The notes beneath the pieces are model-generated. The model was not told the origin of the DNA and did not search any database. It was given only the letters and a program-made list of their open reading frames with translations. Source: Volvox africanus (Eukaryota > Chlorophyta > Chlorophyceae > Chlamydomonadales > Volvocaceae). Taken from it: a stretch of DNA of 64,000 bases. Below are positions 47,801 to 55,499 of this stretch, piece by piece. The first letter of the stretch is position 1, and each line of letters starts with the position of its first letter. The DNA lies in the NCBI GenBank assembly GCA_030268105.1, contig BSDZ01000015.1, positions 806,001 to 870,000 of the forward strand, given 5' to 3'. The translations under genes were made by a program, and so were the position numbers.

Positions 47801-50206
47801 GGTAATTAAAGCAAATAGACGATAATGTTCGTACATATATCATAATGAAGTGTGCAATAGTACGTGATGCCGGGGTGCAGGTCCCCCATAAATACAATCT
47901 GCCCCGCCCTGAAGTGAACGTCCTCGGTCGCCCCTGGCACCCCGTAGGGCAGCTTGCGCCGGATGGGATGCTTCTGTTTACCTAGTATTACCGCAGTTTT
48001 CGAGAGGATTGTAACCTTGACGCAGTGCGAGCCTGGGCATCCACCATAGGGCAGACGGGATTTCTGGTATCTTGTTTCGTTAGTGTGTCACATCAAGCTG
48101 TGTGCGCTAGTCAGGGTTCAAACCCGGAGTCCTTAGGCATGATGCCGATGGGTGCAAGTTCCCTTGCTGTTCCCACCCTCATGTCCACAAATAAATCGAG
48201 AGCATGGGTGAAGACACCACACGCAGTGACAGGATTCAAGAGAGCCACTGTAACATATGTACATCCGATACATCAACTAAATGTCCCAATTGTTTTATAG
48301 GGTTAGCATGTAAAGCACCTGCATGCATGCATGCATGCATGCAGTCATACTTTACTTCAGGGGATCGATGCTGCTTATTGGACCCTTAGTATTGGTTGAA
48401 ATGTGTACCCATTCGCTACCGTTCCACCATTACTATGTACGTTTGTTCTCCATGTCCTTCCCGCACACAGCCTGCCAACGTGCTGTTCAACAACCCACAA
48501 AGCGACAAGCCCGTCGTCAAACTAACGGTAACTACAAAGTGAATACCAGCGAACATGTTTATTACGCACTGACGTTTGTAAATTCAAGAATTCATCTACG
48601 ATATGTACCTATGATGTAATGATAAACCAATTTCTGTACGTACGTAACAACAATATGTTGTTAATAAGTCGCCCACAGTGCAACACCTAAATATGTTGAA
48701 TACGGGCATGCGGGGAGTATTAGGGATTATGAGGGTTCTGTGTCATTATTTGTTTCTTGGCCGGTTGGTTGACCCATATAAGGAAACCCTAGGGTTTCCT
48801 AACACCCCCTATCGGATAAGAGGCAGGCCTGCTAGTTCTCTGTTTTCTGCATGTTAAATGATGAAACAAATTGCCCCGTCCCCGCTGCCCCGATGCATCT
48901 ATGCCTGATTTGCCGTGCATGTATGCCTGATTAGGACTTCGGTTTGTCACGGCTGCGGTTAACAGTGGGGTCTACAGAAAACCCTGATGCAGGCACGGTA
49001 AGCAATGCGGATTTCCTCACAATCCTCACTAACTGCTGCGTATGCATATGTAGTACATACGTACGGTTTCTGATAAATACCGTTGCACATTATTGTCCGC
49101 AGTGGGCAAGGAACAAAGCCACGGATCAAGTCAGAGGGACACACCAAAAAGTGATAAGGTTTCTGGGTCAAATTTAGTACATGTACGTTCCTTGTTGTAT
49201 GTAACTTATATGTACTTCTTCTACTTTGTATACATGTATCTATATACTTCAATGATAACGATAACGTAATCCGATTAAAAATATTCGTCGCCAATATAAG
49301 ATATTAGACACCCAACGCCCCTGCCCAACCATAATGTGTTGAGATGTAGACTATCAGACATTCGGAAGCCTGATGTCACAACGAGAAAGTAATCGTTACA
49401 TAGTATCTGATACTTAAAAGAAGGCTTAATTGTTTGCTCCGGAGTTGGCACACTACAGATTGGATGAGCGCGGGTCGATAGCGTACTGCCGAGTACAGCT
49501 ACAACAACACTATTGTTGCTTGAACGTATCGCTATAGATCCCAACTGATATTCCATTTCATAACATAATGCTTGCTGTGCTCACTCATTAAGGTTGGTAC
49601 ATGCATGTATGTAAGGTGCGACTCACGGATCATCGGGACTCGCCTTGCCTTGCTGCCTTGCCGCCTTGCCTTGCTGCCTTGCCTCCTTGCCTTGCTACTG
49701 GCGCCGTGCTGCCACTGCTGCCGCTGCTGCTACTGCTTCTCGTGCGCACCACCCCTTCTATTGCAGCCTGCCTATATGGCGCCGGTAAGTTAGCGCACTG
49801 AAGTCGATCAGGAAAGAACGCTCACCTGTGCGGTGGCGGTTTATATTTTGTTATGTGACAAACGAGCAAATAAATGCGTTCTCCGACGAAGTTTGTGTTA
49901 CTGTATATATGTATGTGTGTGTAAAGGAGTTGTTATCTCACGGTCAGGCAGGATATGGGAAATATACTGCCAAGAGTAAGACAGGGTACGGCGCTCTCCT
50001 GCTGGACGAGAGATGCGTGAGTGAGGGTCGAAGGTCCAACGAACGACGAGCGAGCGAGTTAAGTGGCAGAGGGCTGTACCCTGTCGAACGATTTGCAAGA
50101 TATTTCGAGTAAACGACTGAAACATGAGATATCGGCGGGTTTAATCCAATGCCAGGCGCCGACATACCAGTGCAAATAATACTGCACAGTGCAGATACAT
50201 TAAAAT

Positions 50207-50237
<31 letters not shown>

Positions 50238-52946
50238 TTCTCACTCATTACACGCCTCACACAGTTTATTTTGCATCAAATACCCGGGTACTGAGGTGCA
50301 TCCAATGGAATATACATGCATTCATCGATACATATATATAGTTTGTGATTTTAGCTACACGTAGTGATCTGAAGTGATGTTCCAGTGTATGTACTGTGTA
50401 CCTGTAGGGAATAGCCTCTGACTTTTGTTGGCCAAGATGAGCTTGGTTGCTTTAGAAAGTTGAAATAGCGATTCTTGCGTACGTGTGTGTATATATATGT
50501 GTGTGTATACACACACACACATTCATGGACGGACAATGCAGTATCCTGGGGCTATGTACAGCTAATACCTGGGATGATCAGGAAACTGGACTTATCATGT
50601 TTTACTGTTAAGCGGGTGTATGTTGCTGCAAAACCTACAATTCATTTGTGAGCTGACGGAATAGCCTCCTTTATTTTGACGTAGACGGAGCTATTATGTC
50701 GCGTAAAGATAGATCAGTTTCTAAGAATACATGGCATGGATACATTTATAGATAAACAGAGCTTCTTAAGTTTGATTTCTAGTGTGGAAGCTTGTTAAAT
50801 GACATATCATAAATTCCTGTTAAGCAAACTTACATACGCAAATACGCAAATACGCAAATTGCTGAAAACTTGACCTGATTTGCTTGGTAGGGTTCTATCT
50901 GCATACATGCGTACCTATATGCATATATACCTATATGCATGCATCTATCTGCATGCATGCAGTTACATATCTACCTATAGATGAAGGACTGCGTGCCTCA
51001 CTCCTCGCTGCCGCAGTCTTCTATCGATGAATGAGTTATAGGCCTTAACAGTTAGATATGCACACTTGCACATATATATTGCACATTATGGCAAAGGTTT
51101 AAATGTGAAATTTGTGCGTACCAATATCCTTCCGGCTTGCCTCCCTCCCCCACATATCATAATACAGGAGTGTTTCGATATGTCAAACCGGCGCATTACC
51201 CACCAGGCTGTAAGTTCAAATGTGTGTCTGGGTTTTAATGCCGTATATATTTATAAAAGTGATAAAGCATCACCACAGCATCATGTATAGTGTATAGATG
51301 TACGTATATATGGACATGCATGGATATGTATGGATTGGATCGGACATCGGATAATTTATGTAGAATGCATATCGAGAGAGAGGGATAGCCTTGGAGGTTT
51401 TGTCCGAGGCCCAAGTGTGAAATGCCTCTGGGGGCCCTGCCCTGTAGGATCGCCGATGTCAGTGAGTGTGTTTGTGTGTAACGATTTCACACGTTGGTAC
51501 CCCAATCTAAAAAGCAATAATTACATAAATTTTTATTCTATATTTCATGCCATCTCGTTTGAAGTTAACAAAACTTGTATGAGCACAAACAGGTTTCGCG
51601 AGGTCAAGATGCTATCAAGAGGTCACATTAATCCAATCTGAGCTAACGCCTTCTGACAAATCAACCGTTCCCTTTATTGTCAATTTCCCCGCCCCTATGC
51701 AAGAAGCCCCCCTATCCCATAGGGGTGCTAGGCCTAGCAACTCGGCCCTAGCCGGACACATATCTGCTACCTAGCTTTAGGCTAGCAAGGGGCCTGCTAG
51801 GTAGCAGGGCCGGGTTATCTGCTAGCCTATCCGATAACCTCTAGATACGTATCTGTCAGGCTATTTGCTAGGTAGCTGATAACCTTCTGACACGATCACT
51901 TGCTTGTAGCTCAGCCAGCACCCGCTTCTTCCTGTAAATTATATTATAAGTCTCATACTATCTAATAGCCTAGCTGGCCTATTCGGCTAGGCTAGCAGCA
52001 ATCTCGGGCCTAGCAGGATAATAGCCAGGGCTTAGCAGGCCCTTATCAGGATATCCTGACCTAGCAGCCCTAGCACGCACTTGGGCCCCTAGCAGCGTCG
52101 GCTGCTAGGCAATCTGCTAGGGGGGTTCTCGCGTAGGGATTATCTCAGCCCACTGTTAAGCTGACAACAACTCTTGTCATTTGGCATTTCACTGTCAAAT
52201 AAGGGTGATAGGTTGCAATTCGCGTACATGAAATTATGTGTATTGTTAATTCGCTCACCTACCCTCATGGCCTGAGCAGGACATCTTCGCTCTTGGCGTG
52301 CTGATTTGGGAGATGCTGGCGATGATACGGCCATGGAAAGAAACGGGTCCAGTTGCGGTAGCGTTTATGGTGCGTGTGTACTGGCACATGTGGAGGGGAT
52401 TCAGCGGGTTCCGACGGTAACATGGTAAAAAAGCCTAATAGACTGTTGGGTGGATTTGCTGCTTTTCTTACATTCATTATTGCGTGATCCCTACGTACTG
52501 TATGTTTCATTTTATGTTTCCTTCCATTCCCAGCCACCTTTTCGAGCTTCGTATACATACCACGCCACCTGCTGCCACGCACATTGTCTGCTTATCGGTC
52601 ATCATTGCCCATGTATTCATTCTCACCGATGCAGGTCACCTACAAAGGTGTGAGGCTGCCGCTTACCTGCCTGTCTGACAGCCGCTGCCCGCCCAAGCTG
52701 GCTCGACTGCTAGAAGCGTGCTGGGAGGCGGATCCGGTGCGAAGACCGGCAGCTGCGGAGGTGGCGAAAGAGCTGACACTGGTTTTGCAGGTAGGTGCGT
52801 CGGTGTGTCTCGCATACATAACGCTACATACATTACATGAGCGAATGGTATACACCCAGCGACCGAGCGAGCCATCCAGTCGACCGAGCATCTTGTGTGA
52901 AGTAGTACTAAGCAGCAGGGAGGTCGAATCTATATTTGGGCACTAA
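29823..52946 (+). CDS. Receptor-like protein kinase: beta-helix-like ectodomain, TM helix, TKL-type kinase
   Basis: Sixteen exons join with consistent phase into 973 codons: 29823-30212, 31561-31648, 33024-33190, 35896-36343, 36784-36973, 38079-38173, 39459-39812, 45820-46352, 46913-47065, 47727-47801, 48471-48527, 48935-48997, 49767-49784, 51168-51209, 52280-52369 and 52635-52790. Reading on without splicing reaches a TAA at 52946; a last exon at 53059-53085 is an alternative. Residues 1-25 look like a signal peptide. The ectodomain (to about 355) resembles pectin-lyase-like ectodomains of volvocine surface kinases (SITTGQELVTALANP, then RRNITLEGSGDWS). A TM helix spans about 356-379, followed by RRRRHQHR. 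The kinase domain (about 705-970) is complete: LGKGTFG, VAVK (K730), HRDLKPANV (D829), DFG (851-853), PAYMAPE and the late RRP. It is probably an active surface sensor kinase; the ligand is unknown. The acceptor of exon 8 could also be 45829. Confidence 0.88.
30840..31345. repeat. GGN-rich low-complexity tract in kinase intron 1
   Basis: The + strand is a degenerate purine-rich repeat built from GGTGG, GGCAGTGG and GGAGGCGG words. Its complement gives long open frames rich in Pro, Thr and His, which follow from base composition rather than coding selection. It lies between exon 1 and exon 2 of the kinase gene. Confidence 0.7.
31400..31525. repeat. Dispersed repeat shared with 53105-53225
   Basis: Ordered blocks shared with the copy at 53105-53225 are GTGTGGGATAAGGGGG, ACCTGGCAGT, CCCGTGTATTTCG, GGCACC, TCCATG and TTCCGAAAT. 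They are spaced alike and on the same strand. The family is not identified. Confidence 0.55.
32100..32150. repeat. Interstitial telomere-like repeat
   Basis: A run of TTTTGGGG, TTTGGG and TTTTTAGGG words resembles a degenerate version of TTTTAGGG, the telomere repeat of Chlamydomonas and relatives. It lies inside kinase intron 2, not near a chromosome end as far as visible. Confidence 0.5.
32373..32470 (+). repeat. Isolated end of the TIR transposon family
   Basis: It starts GTATCCTGGGGTATA and ends GAGATACAAC, with CTTCCGATCGGGCC in the middle. It matches the left TIR of the element at 27331. The partner end was not found nearby. Confidence 0.6.
33664..33766 (+). repeat. TIR-family end leading into the hairpin
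   Basis: GGGGTATCTAAGGCTAAC, CTCCGATTGGGCCTAAAC and GGCGGATATTAAC match the reversed right TIR of the element at 27331. The sequence runs directly into the long inverted repeat at 33751. Confidence 0.6.
33751..33915. repeat. Near-perfect long inverted repeat (hairpin), 79-base arms, 7-base loop
   Basis: Arms 33761-33829 and 33837-33905 are perfectly complementary over 69 bases around the loop AAAAATA. Allowing one mismatch, the arms extend to 33751 and 33915. It lies in kinase intron 3 and starts inside a TIR-family end. The transcript of this intron would fold into a long double-stranded hairpin. Confidence 0.92.
34251..34291. repeat. CG-dinucleotide microsatellite with inverted partner
   Basis: An alternating CG run (about 34258-34274) is followed shortly by CCGCGCGCG, so the region is GC-extreme and self-complementary. 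It lies in kinase intron 3. Confidence 0.55.
34400..34912 (-). repeat. Dispersed repeat ending in a GGGGCCCCGCCC block
   Basis: Read on the - strand it begins TTTTTTGGGCGGGGCCCC, then CGCGAAGCGCTC, a GTCCGTCGGTCTCTCTGT stretch and GACGGACCAAACAT. The same order of blocks occurs on the + strand at 62305-62450, and in part at 51410-51490. No coding capacity is seen. It is probably one end of a DNA transposon family. Confidence 0.5.
35215..35480. repeat. C-rich dispersed repeat, copy 2 (partial)
   Basis: It shares the middle and end of the C-rich family: CCTGGCTACTCGAAGGAAC, CAACCAACC, GAGAGGGCAAG and the CTCCCACCCA region. The 5' blocks of the family are missing here. Confidence 0.5.
38370..38722. 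repeat. 350-bp dispersed repeat, copy A
   Basis: This copy is closely similar to 49925-50300 on the same strand. Shared blocks include GTCAGGCAGGATATG, AAATATACTGCCAAGAGT, GCTGGACGAG, a CTCACTC run, TTACACGCCTCACAC and the end AAATACCCGGGTACTGAGG. Copy A contains four GGGTA units in tandem (38529-38552), absent from copy B. It lies in the kinase gene, intron 6. Confidence 0.75.
38723..38945. repeat. Degenerate CTAGATG-containing tandem region
   Basis: TATCTAGATG, CATCTAG and related words recur about every 30-50 bases after copy A of the 350-bp repeat. This suggests an old minisatellite. No gene is seen. Confidence 0.4.
39459..39560 (+). repeat. Trinucleotide-rich coding microsatellite in kinase exon 7
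   Basis: ATT, GTT, GCT and ACT codons alternate to give about 24 residues of only Ile, Val, Ala and Thr (codons from about 39491 to 39562). The exon stays in frame on both sides. The hydrophobic product could form a second membrane helix about 90 residues after the first. Confidence 0.75.
39977..40540. repeat. C-rich dispersed repeat, copy 3 (longest)
   Basis: It begins CACTGTGGGCGACT and includes CACCGGGGGTCCTGACCGG, GAGCCACAGCGCAGGGG and TGCTCCCCCTCTCAC. It continues with a long C/A-rich tail to about 40540. It is about 560 bp and the fullest copy in the window. Confidence 0.62.
41413..41831. mobile_element. TIR element, about 419 bp, same family as 27331-27738
   Basis: The left end is GTATGTTGGGGTG with CTTCTGATCGGGCCTTTG and GAGATACAACAC. 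The right end has TGTTGTATCTCTGTG, AACTGTTTAGGCCCAAT and a terminal CCCAGCATAC. Sequence partly inside (41640-41730) and outside (41840-41910) is also found joined at 47525-47690. Confidence 0.6.
42222..44745 (-). mobile_element. 5'-truncated LINE retrotransposon, antisense in kinase intron 7
   Basis: On the - strand the element opens abruptly near 44745 with the reverse-transcriptase start (KKGDPKQPGNYRPITLLCSD and DYRLLAKVLANCLG). RIISPEQSAFLHKWRIG follows. Farther on come GVQQGCSLA and the catalytic box, which reads FPDD instead of the usual F/YADD. The downstream ORF (42631-43314) and the next (42431-42811) carry the C-terminal region with a Cys/His motif and HFWECPIAQAV, as in LINE zf-RVT domains. 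Frameshifts break the frame repeatedly. The 3' end carries a 17-base unit (GGTTGCCTGGATCAGGG on +) repeated 2.5 times at 42227-42275. No endonuclease domain is left. It is dead. Confidence 0.8.
44837..44944 (+). repeat. Isolated end of the TIR transposon family
   Basis: It starts GTATCCTGAGTATCTCTGGGTAGTG and ends AGAGATACAACACC, with a small internal duplication near the end (the GAGAT/CAGAGAT words). It lies about 90 bases beyond the 5' truncation point of the LINE. Confidence 0.55.
46465..46880. repeat. C-rich dispersed repeat, copy 4, with internal duplication
   Basis: It begins CACTGTGGGCGACT like copy 3. Inside it, a 40-base block (from GCTTAGTCTGTTCGTCC) occurs at about 46552 and again at about 46642. 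The CCAGGAAGGGGAC word is present in both orientations between them. It lies in the kinase intron after exon 8. Confidence 0.6.
47525..47690. repeat. Segment homologous to 41640-41910 lacking the TIR end
   Basis: Shared blocks are TTTGGCTTAAAAGG.., GCACTTGT, TGGTTGATTTATCA, ACACCGTTAG, then ACGCGGCA and TGGCTGGAGAAGCATT. At 41735-41832 the other copy has about 98 bases of TIR-family sequence between the CCGTTAG and ACGCGGCA blocks; here they are separated by only about 22 bases. Confidence 0.55.
48319..48345. repeat. GCAT tetranucleotide microsatellite
   Basis: TGCA/CATG units are repeated about six times in the intron between kinase exons 11 and 10. The run is fully self-complementary. Confidence 0.8.
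49642..49700. repeat. CCTTGC minisatellite
   Basis: CTTGCCTTGCTGC and close variants are tandemly repeated upstream of the 18-base kinase exon. The pyrimidine-rich stretch that follows serves its 3' splice site. Confidence 0.7.
49925..50300. repeat. 350-bp dispersed repeat, copy B, with CTCACT microsatellite
   Basis: It is the partner of 38370-38722. In this copy the CTCACT hexamer is expanded to six or seven units (50210-50250), while copy A has only two. It ends with the same AAATACCCGGGTACTGAGG. Confidence 0.75.
50486..50520. repeat. TG/CA dinucleotide palindrome
   Basis: A GTGTGT run, an alternating TATA core and an ACACAC run together form a self-complementary microsatellite in the intron between kinase exons 13 and 14. 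Confidence 0.7.
51703..52131. mobile_element. CTAG-rich element bounded by short inverted ends
   Basis: The region begins AGAAGCCCCCCTA and ends with the near complement, TAGGGGGGTTCT. Inside, CTAG occurs far more often than elsewhere (CCTAGC, GCTAGG and CTAGCA words throughout), many as local palindromes. No ORF is seen. It lies in the intron before kinase exon 15. A MITE-like or other non-coding mobile unit is plausible. Confidence 0.5.
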
Positions 52947-53104
52947 CCTATGCACCTCGTCCAATCATATGTTAATGTGTGCATGCGACCATGTGAGAAC
53001 AAACGAAATAACATAACTTATTTTTTGTTATTGAATTGTGAATATTTAATCATACAGGCATATGTGGTTATAAAGTTTAATTAGCTTATATTACATATAT
53101 ATTG

Positions 53105-53225
53105 TGTGTAGGATAGGGGGGTACCACTAACCTGGCAGTCCCTACCTTCCCCGGTGTTTCGGGGCACCCTCAGCCAGTCTCCCATGCCGACTTCTCCGAA
53201 ATCAGTGGTTTTCCCAGGTTCAGCA
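53105..53225. repeat. Dispersed repeat shared with 31400-31525
   Basis: It has GTGTAGGATAGGGGGG, ACCTGGCAGT, CCCCGGTGTTTCGGGGCACC, CCATGCCGACTTCTCCGAAAT and a following TTTTCCC, in the same order as the copy in kinase intron 1. Confidence 0.55.
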
Positions 53226-53404
53226 CCCACCACCAGCATCCAGCGGAATCTGCCGAATCAACTAAGGCGTCAACTCCGCTACTGGTCAGCTCGCAGGTCA
53301 CTTTAATTGGGGTCGTCACCGTCCATCGACATGGGGGCACCCTGCCCTTAACTTTAGGGTCTTTGGCCCGCTCTCGGTCGGGGTATATATATGTATGGAT
53401 CAAT

Positions 53405-54335
53405 TTTTATGAAAAGAAAAAGGGAAGAATAATTAATTATATAAAATATATATTTAAAGTATTTAAATAATTATATATTATTTATATAATTAAGTATTCT
53501 ATATGATAATTAAGAATAATTTTTAATCATAATATATTTTTAGTAATACTGTAGTACCTCGGATAATAGAACCTTAAACACTTTTACAAAAATTGATCCA
53601 GATTTACATTTTATTGATGATGGGGTTAGTGGCGCTCCATTAGAGCGTCCAGGTTTAGGGCAAGTTAGTGCTTGAATTTCAATAAGCACCGGTCTTGAGC
53701 CTGTTGAGAATGAGCAACACTCATAAACGGAAGATTGTCAGATCAAGTAATACGGCCCACGAGGGGCCGGGCGCTTTGCTGACTTTAACAGAGCCTTGAG
53801 TGCCAGCAAATACGGCCGTACCACTAACATTATTTTCCCACTCCATCAAAAATAATTCAGAAGGTAAGAAATTCGTACAGCAGAATAATATTTAATTAAT
53901 ATATATTATTAATTTGAACAACCCTTAGATAGATTGGATATCCACGCTAATTTAGCAACCGCTTATAACATTGCTGTTTAACTTTACTGCCCTATTCTCC
54001 TCCTCTTTAAAAAGTGCATGATGGAAAATCACCGTGTCTTTGCCTGATGAATATATTTTGGAATTAGACAAAGTTAAAGATCGTACTAACTTAAGGAAAA
54101 CTAAAGGTAGAAACGAATCTGTTACCAACTCTAATAGATCAAGTGAGAACTATATTTTGATATTATATATTCATATAATTTATCATATTAATTAGCTGCT
54201 GTATAATTTCGCTTAAAAAAGCAAAATAAGCATGAAGTCTGGAAGATTCTTCTGCATCAAAAGTAATGGTTTTATCTTTAATGTTTCTCGTAAAAGCGGT
54301 ATTGGTAGGTAAATTTAGCGGTATGCAATCTATTA
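53405..54335. mobile_element. Second AT-rich patch with bacterial-type coding debris
   Basis: Very AT-rich blocks (53405-53565, 53840-53935, 54130-54330) alternate with a GC-richer host-like piece (53680-53830). The patch includes a serine-recombinase fragment (+). A - strand open stretch (about 54197-54330) reads DKTITFDAEESSRLHAYF, and a + stretch (about 54046-54195) is also open; I cannot name either. Composition and coding style match the insertion in the dynein intron. The pieces look shuffled, as in old endosymbiont DNA. Confidence 0.55.
53566..53676 (+). pseudogene. Serine recombinase (resolvase/invertase family) fragment
   Basis: About 35 codons are open and end in TGA. They contain FIDDGVSGAPLERPGL, which corresponds to the conserved segment after the catalytic core start in large serine recombinases (pattern DxGxSGxxLERP). 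The nucleophile serine region and the DNA-binding domain are absent. These enzymes are common in bacteria and their mobile elements and are not expected in algal nuclear genes. It is a short fragment, so the family call rests on this single motif. Confidence 0.55.
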
Positions 54336-54770
54336 TTCACTGTGCATGGATGGCCGCCGGGGCCAGAATGTGGAGCGCCAATAGGACGCGAATGGCAGTC
54401 AGCAGCAGGACGGCAAGCAGCTCGATCGGTGCGCGGGAAGGGGCGCAGGCGAGTCAACAGCAGCAGAGTCCGCAGGAAGAGGAGGAGCCCAGGGAGGGAG
54501 GTGGGCAGAAGGACAAGAATGAAAGAGACGCAGAAGAGCTCCTTATAATTAATGCGGCGGCTGGTGCAAATGGTTCGTATGATGGCACAAATATCACTAC
54601 TGCTGCAAGTACTTCTACTACTTCCATTGAGACGACGGCAATAGCTGCGATATATAACTTATTTCATTACTATATTATTTGGAATTGTGATAATAATGCT
54701 CACTCCTCGCATCTGAGTGGCTTGATGATCTTCATGCTTACATATATATATTAACTATTTTAATCTATCT
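54336..54770 (+). other. Unassigned GC-richer ORF region with low-complexity composition
   Basis: An open frame (to 54754) encodes a Ser/Arg/Gln/Glu-rich stretch, then Ala/Thr/Ile-rich sequence built from ACT, GCT and ATA codons like the microsatellite in kinase exon 7. There is no known domain, and it may be non-coding. Confidence 0.25.
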
Positions 54771-55499
54771 AGCTGCTTGCTTTATGCACAAATGCTAACG
54801 GTTGTACAATCTGATCGATCACGCATAATGCACAATGCATAGATCCATGTGTGAGATGCAGCGCGAGGGAGATAGAGGAGTTGCGTGCTGGCCACAAAGT
54901 GGGATCGTGTTTATTGGATCCGCCACTGAATTACAAATATATAACACTTCACTTATACTATGGACCTAGCCAAGACGGTAGGCATGCACGTCGTTGATAC
55001 GCAAGATGTTTTTCCTGTGCGAAGATCATATCAGTCAGGCATTTTCAGTGATTAATATGGGAGGCTATTTCCATACTGTATGCATGCATGATTTACCTGC
55101 TGCGTGCACTACATGGATGAGCAGCGGGTTTTTTTAAATATCCGAGATTCGAAGAGCCTAGCACCCTTCCAGCCATGGGCCCGGCTAATCAAGCCTGACA
55201 AAAGGGCTATCCGACTTAATTGCCGGGCCTATGGTTGGCAGCGGCAAGCGGTATGCTTGTCCCAATTTTTCAGCATGTGTTGATTGCTTGTGACGCCCTA
55301 GCGGTTGTAGTTGCTGGCTGGAATGGAGAAGATTTTGATTTCTTGAAAAAATCAAATGTTGTTGGGTCTGACGGAGGAAATCTGCAGCCTTCTTTTAAGA
55401 TGCGGACGTAATAAGCCATCATTTGATAACAAAGCCACCTTACTGTTTCATTTAATAATGCATAATTTGAAGTCAGCCGTGTGTTAGGTATGTAGGACG
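54771..55499. other. Spacer with no recognisable feature
   Basis: No conserved protein, RNA gene or repeat end was recognised between the foreign patch and the Gypsy remnant. Confidence 0.4.

Larger units (their letters stand above)
45820..52790 (+). other. Kinase catalytic domain exons (exons 8-16)
   Basis: From exon 8 on, every junction is phase 0. Exon 8 holds a Gly/Ala/Ser-rich juxtamembrane part, the glycine loop (codons from about 46212) and the ATP-binding lysine. Exon 9 has HPNVVRLLAAC and the hinge LVMELLD. Exon 10 ends at HRDLK, exon 11 starts PANVLF, and exon 12 starts DFGLS. The 18-base exon 13 encodes PAYMAP, and exon 14 starts with the Glu of the APE motif. Exon 15 has the LGVLIWEML of helix F. 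Exon 16 has ACWEADPVRRP, typical of TKL kinases. All catalytic residues are retained, so this is not a pseudokinase by sequence. Confidence 0.9.

Noticed and set aside
48319..48345. GCAT repeats as a possible CRISPR-like array
   Set aside because: Simple tetranucleotide repeat without spacers, in a eukaryotic intron.
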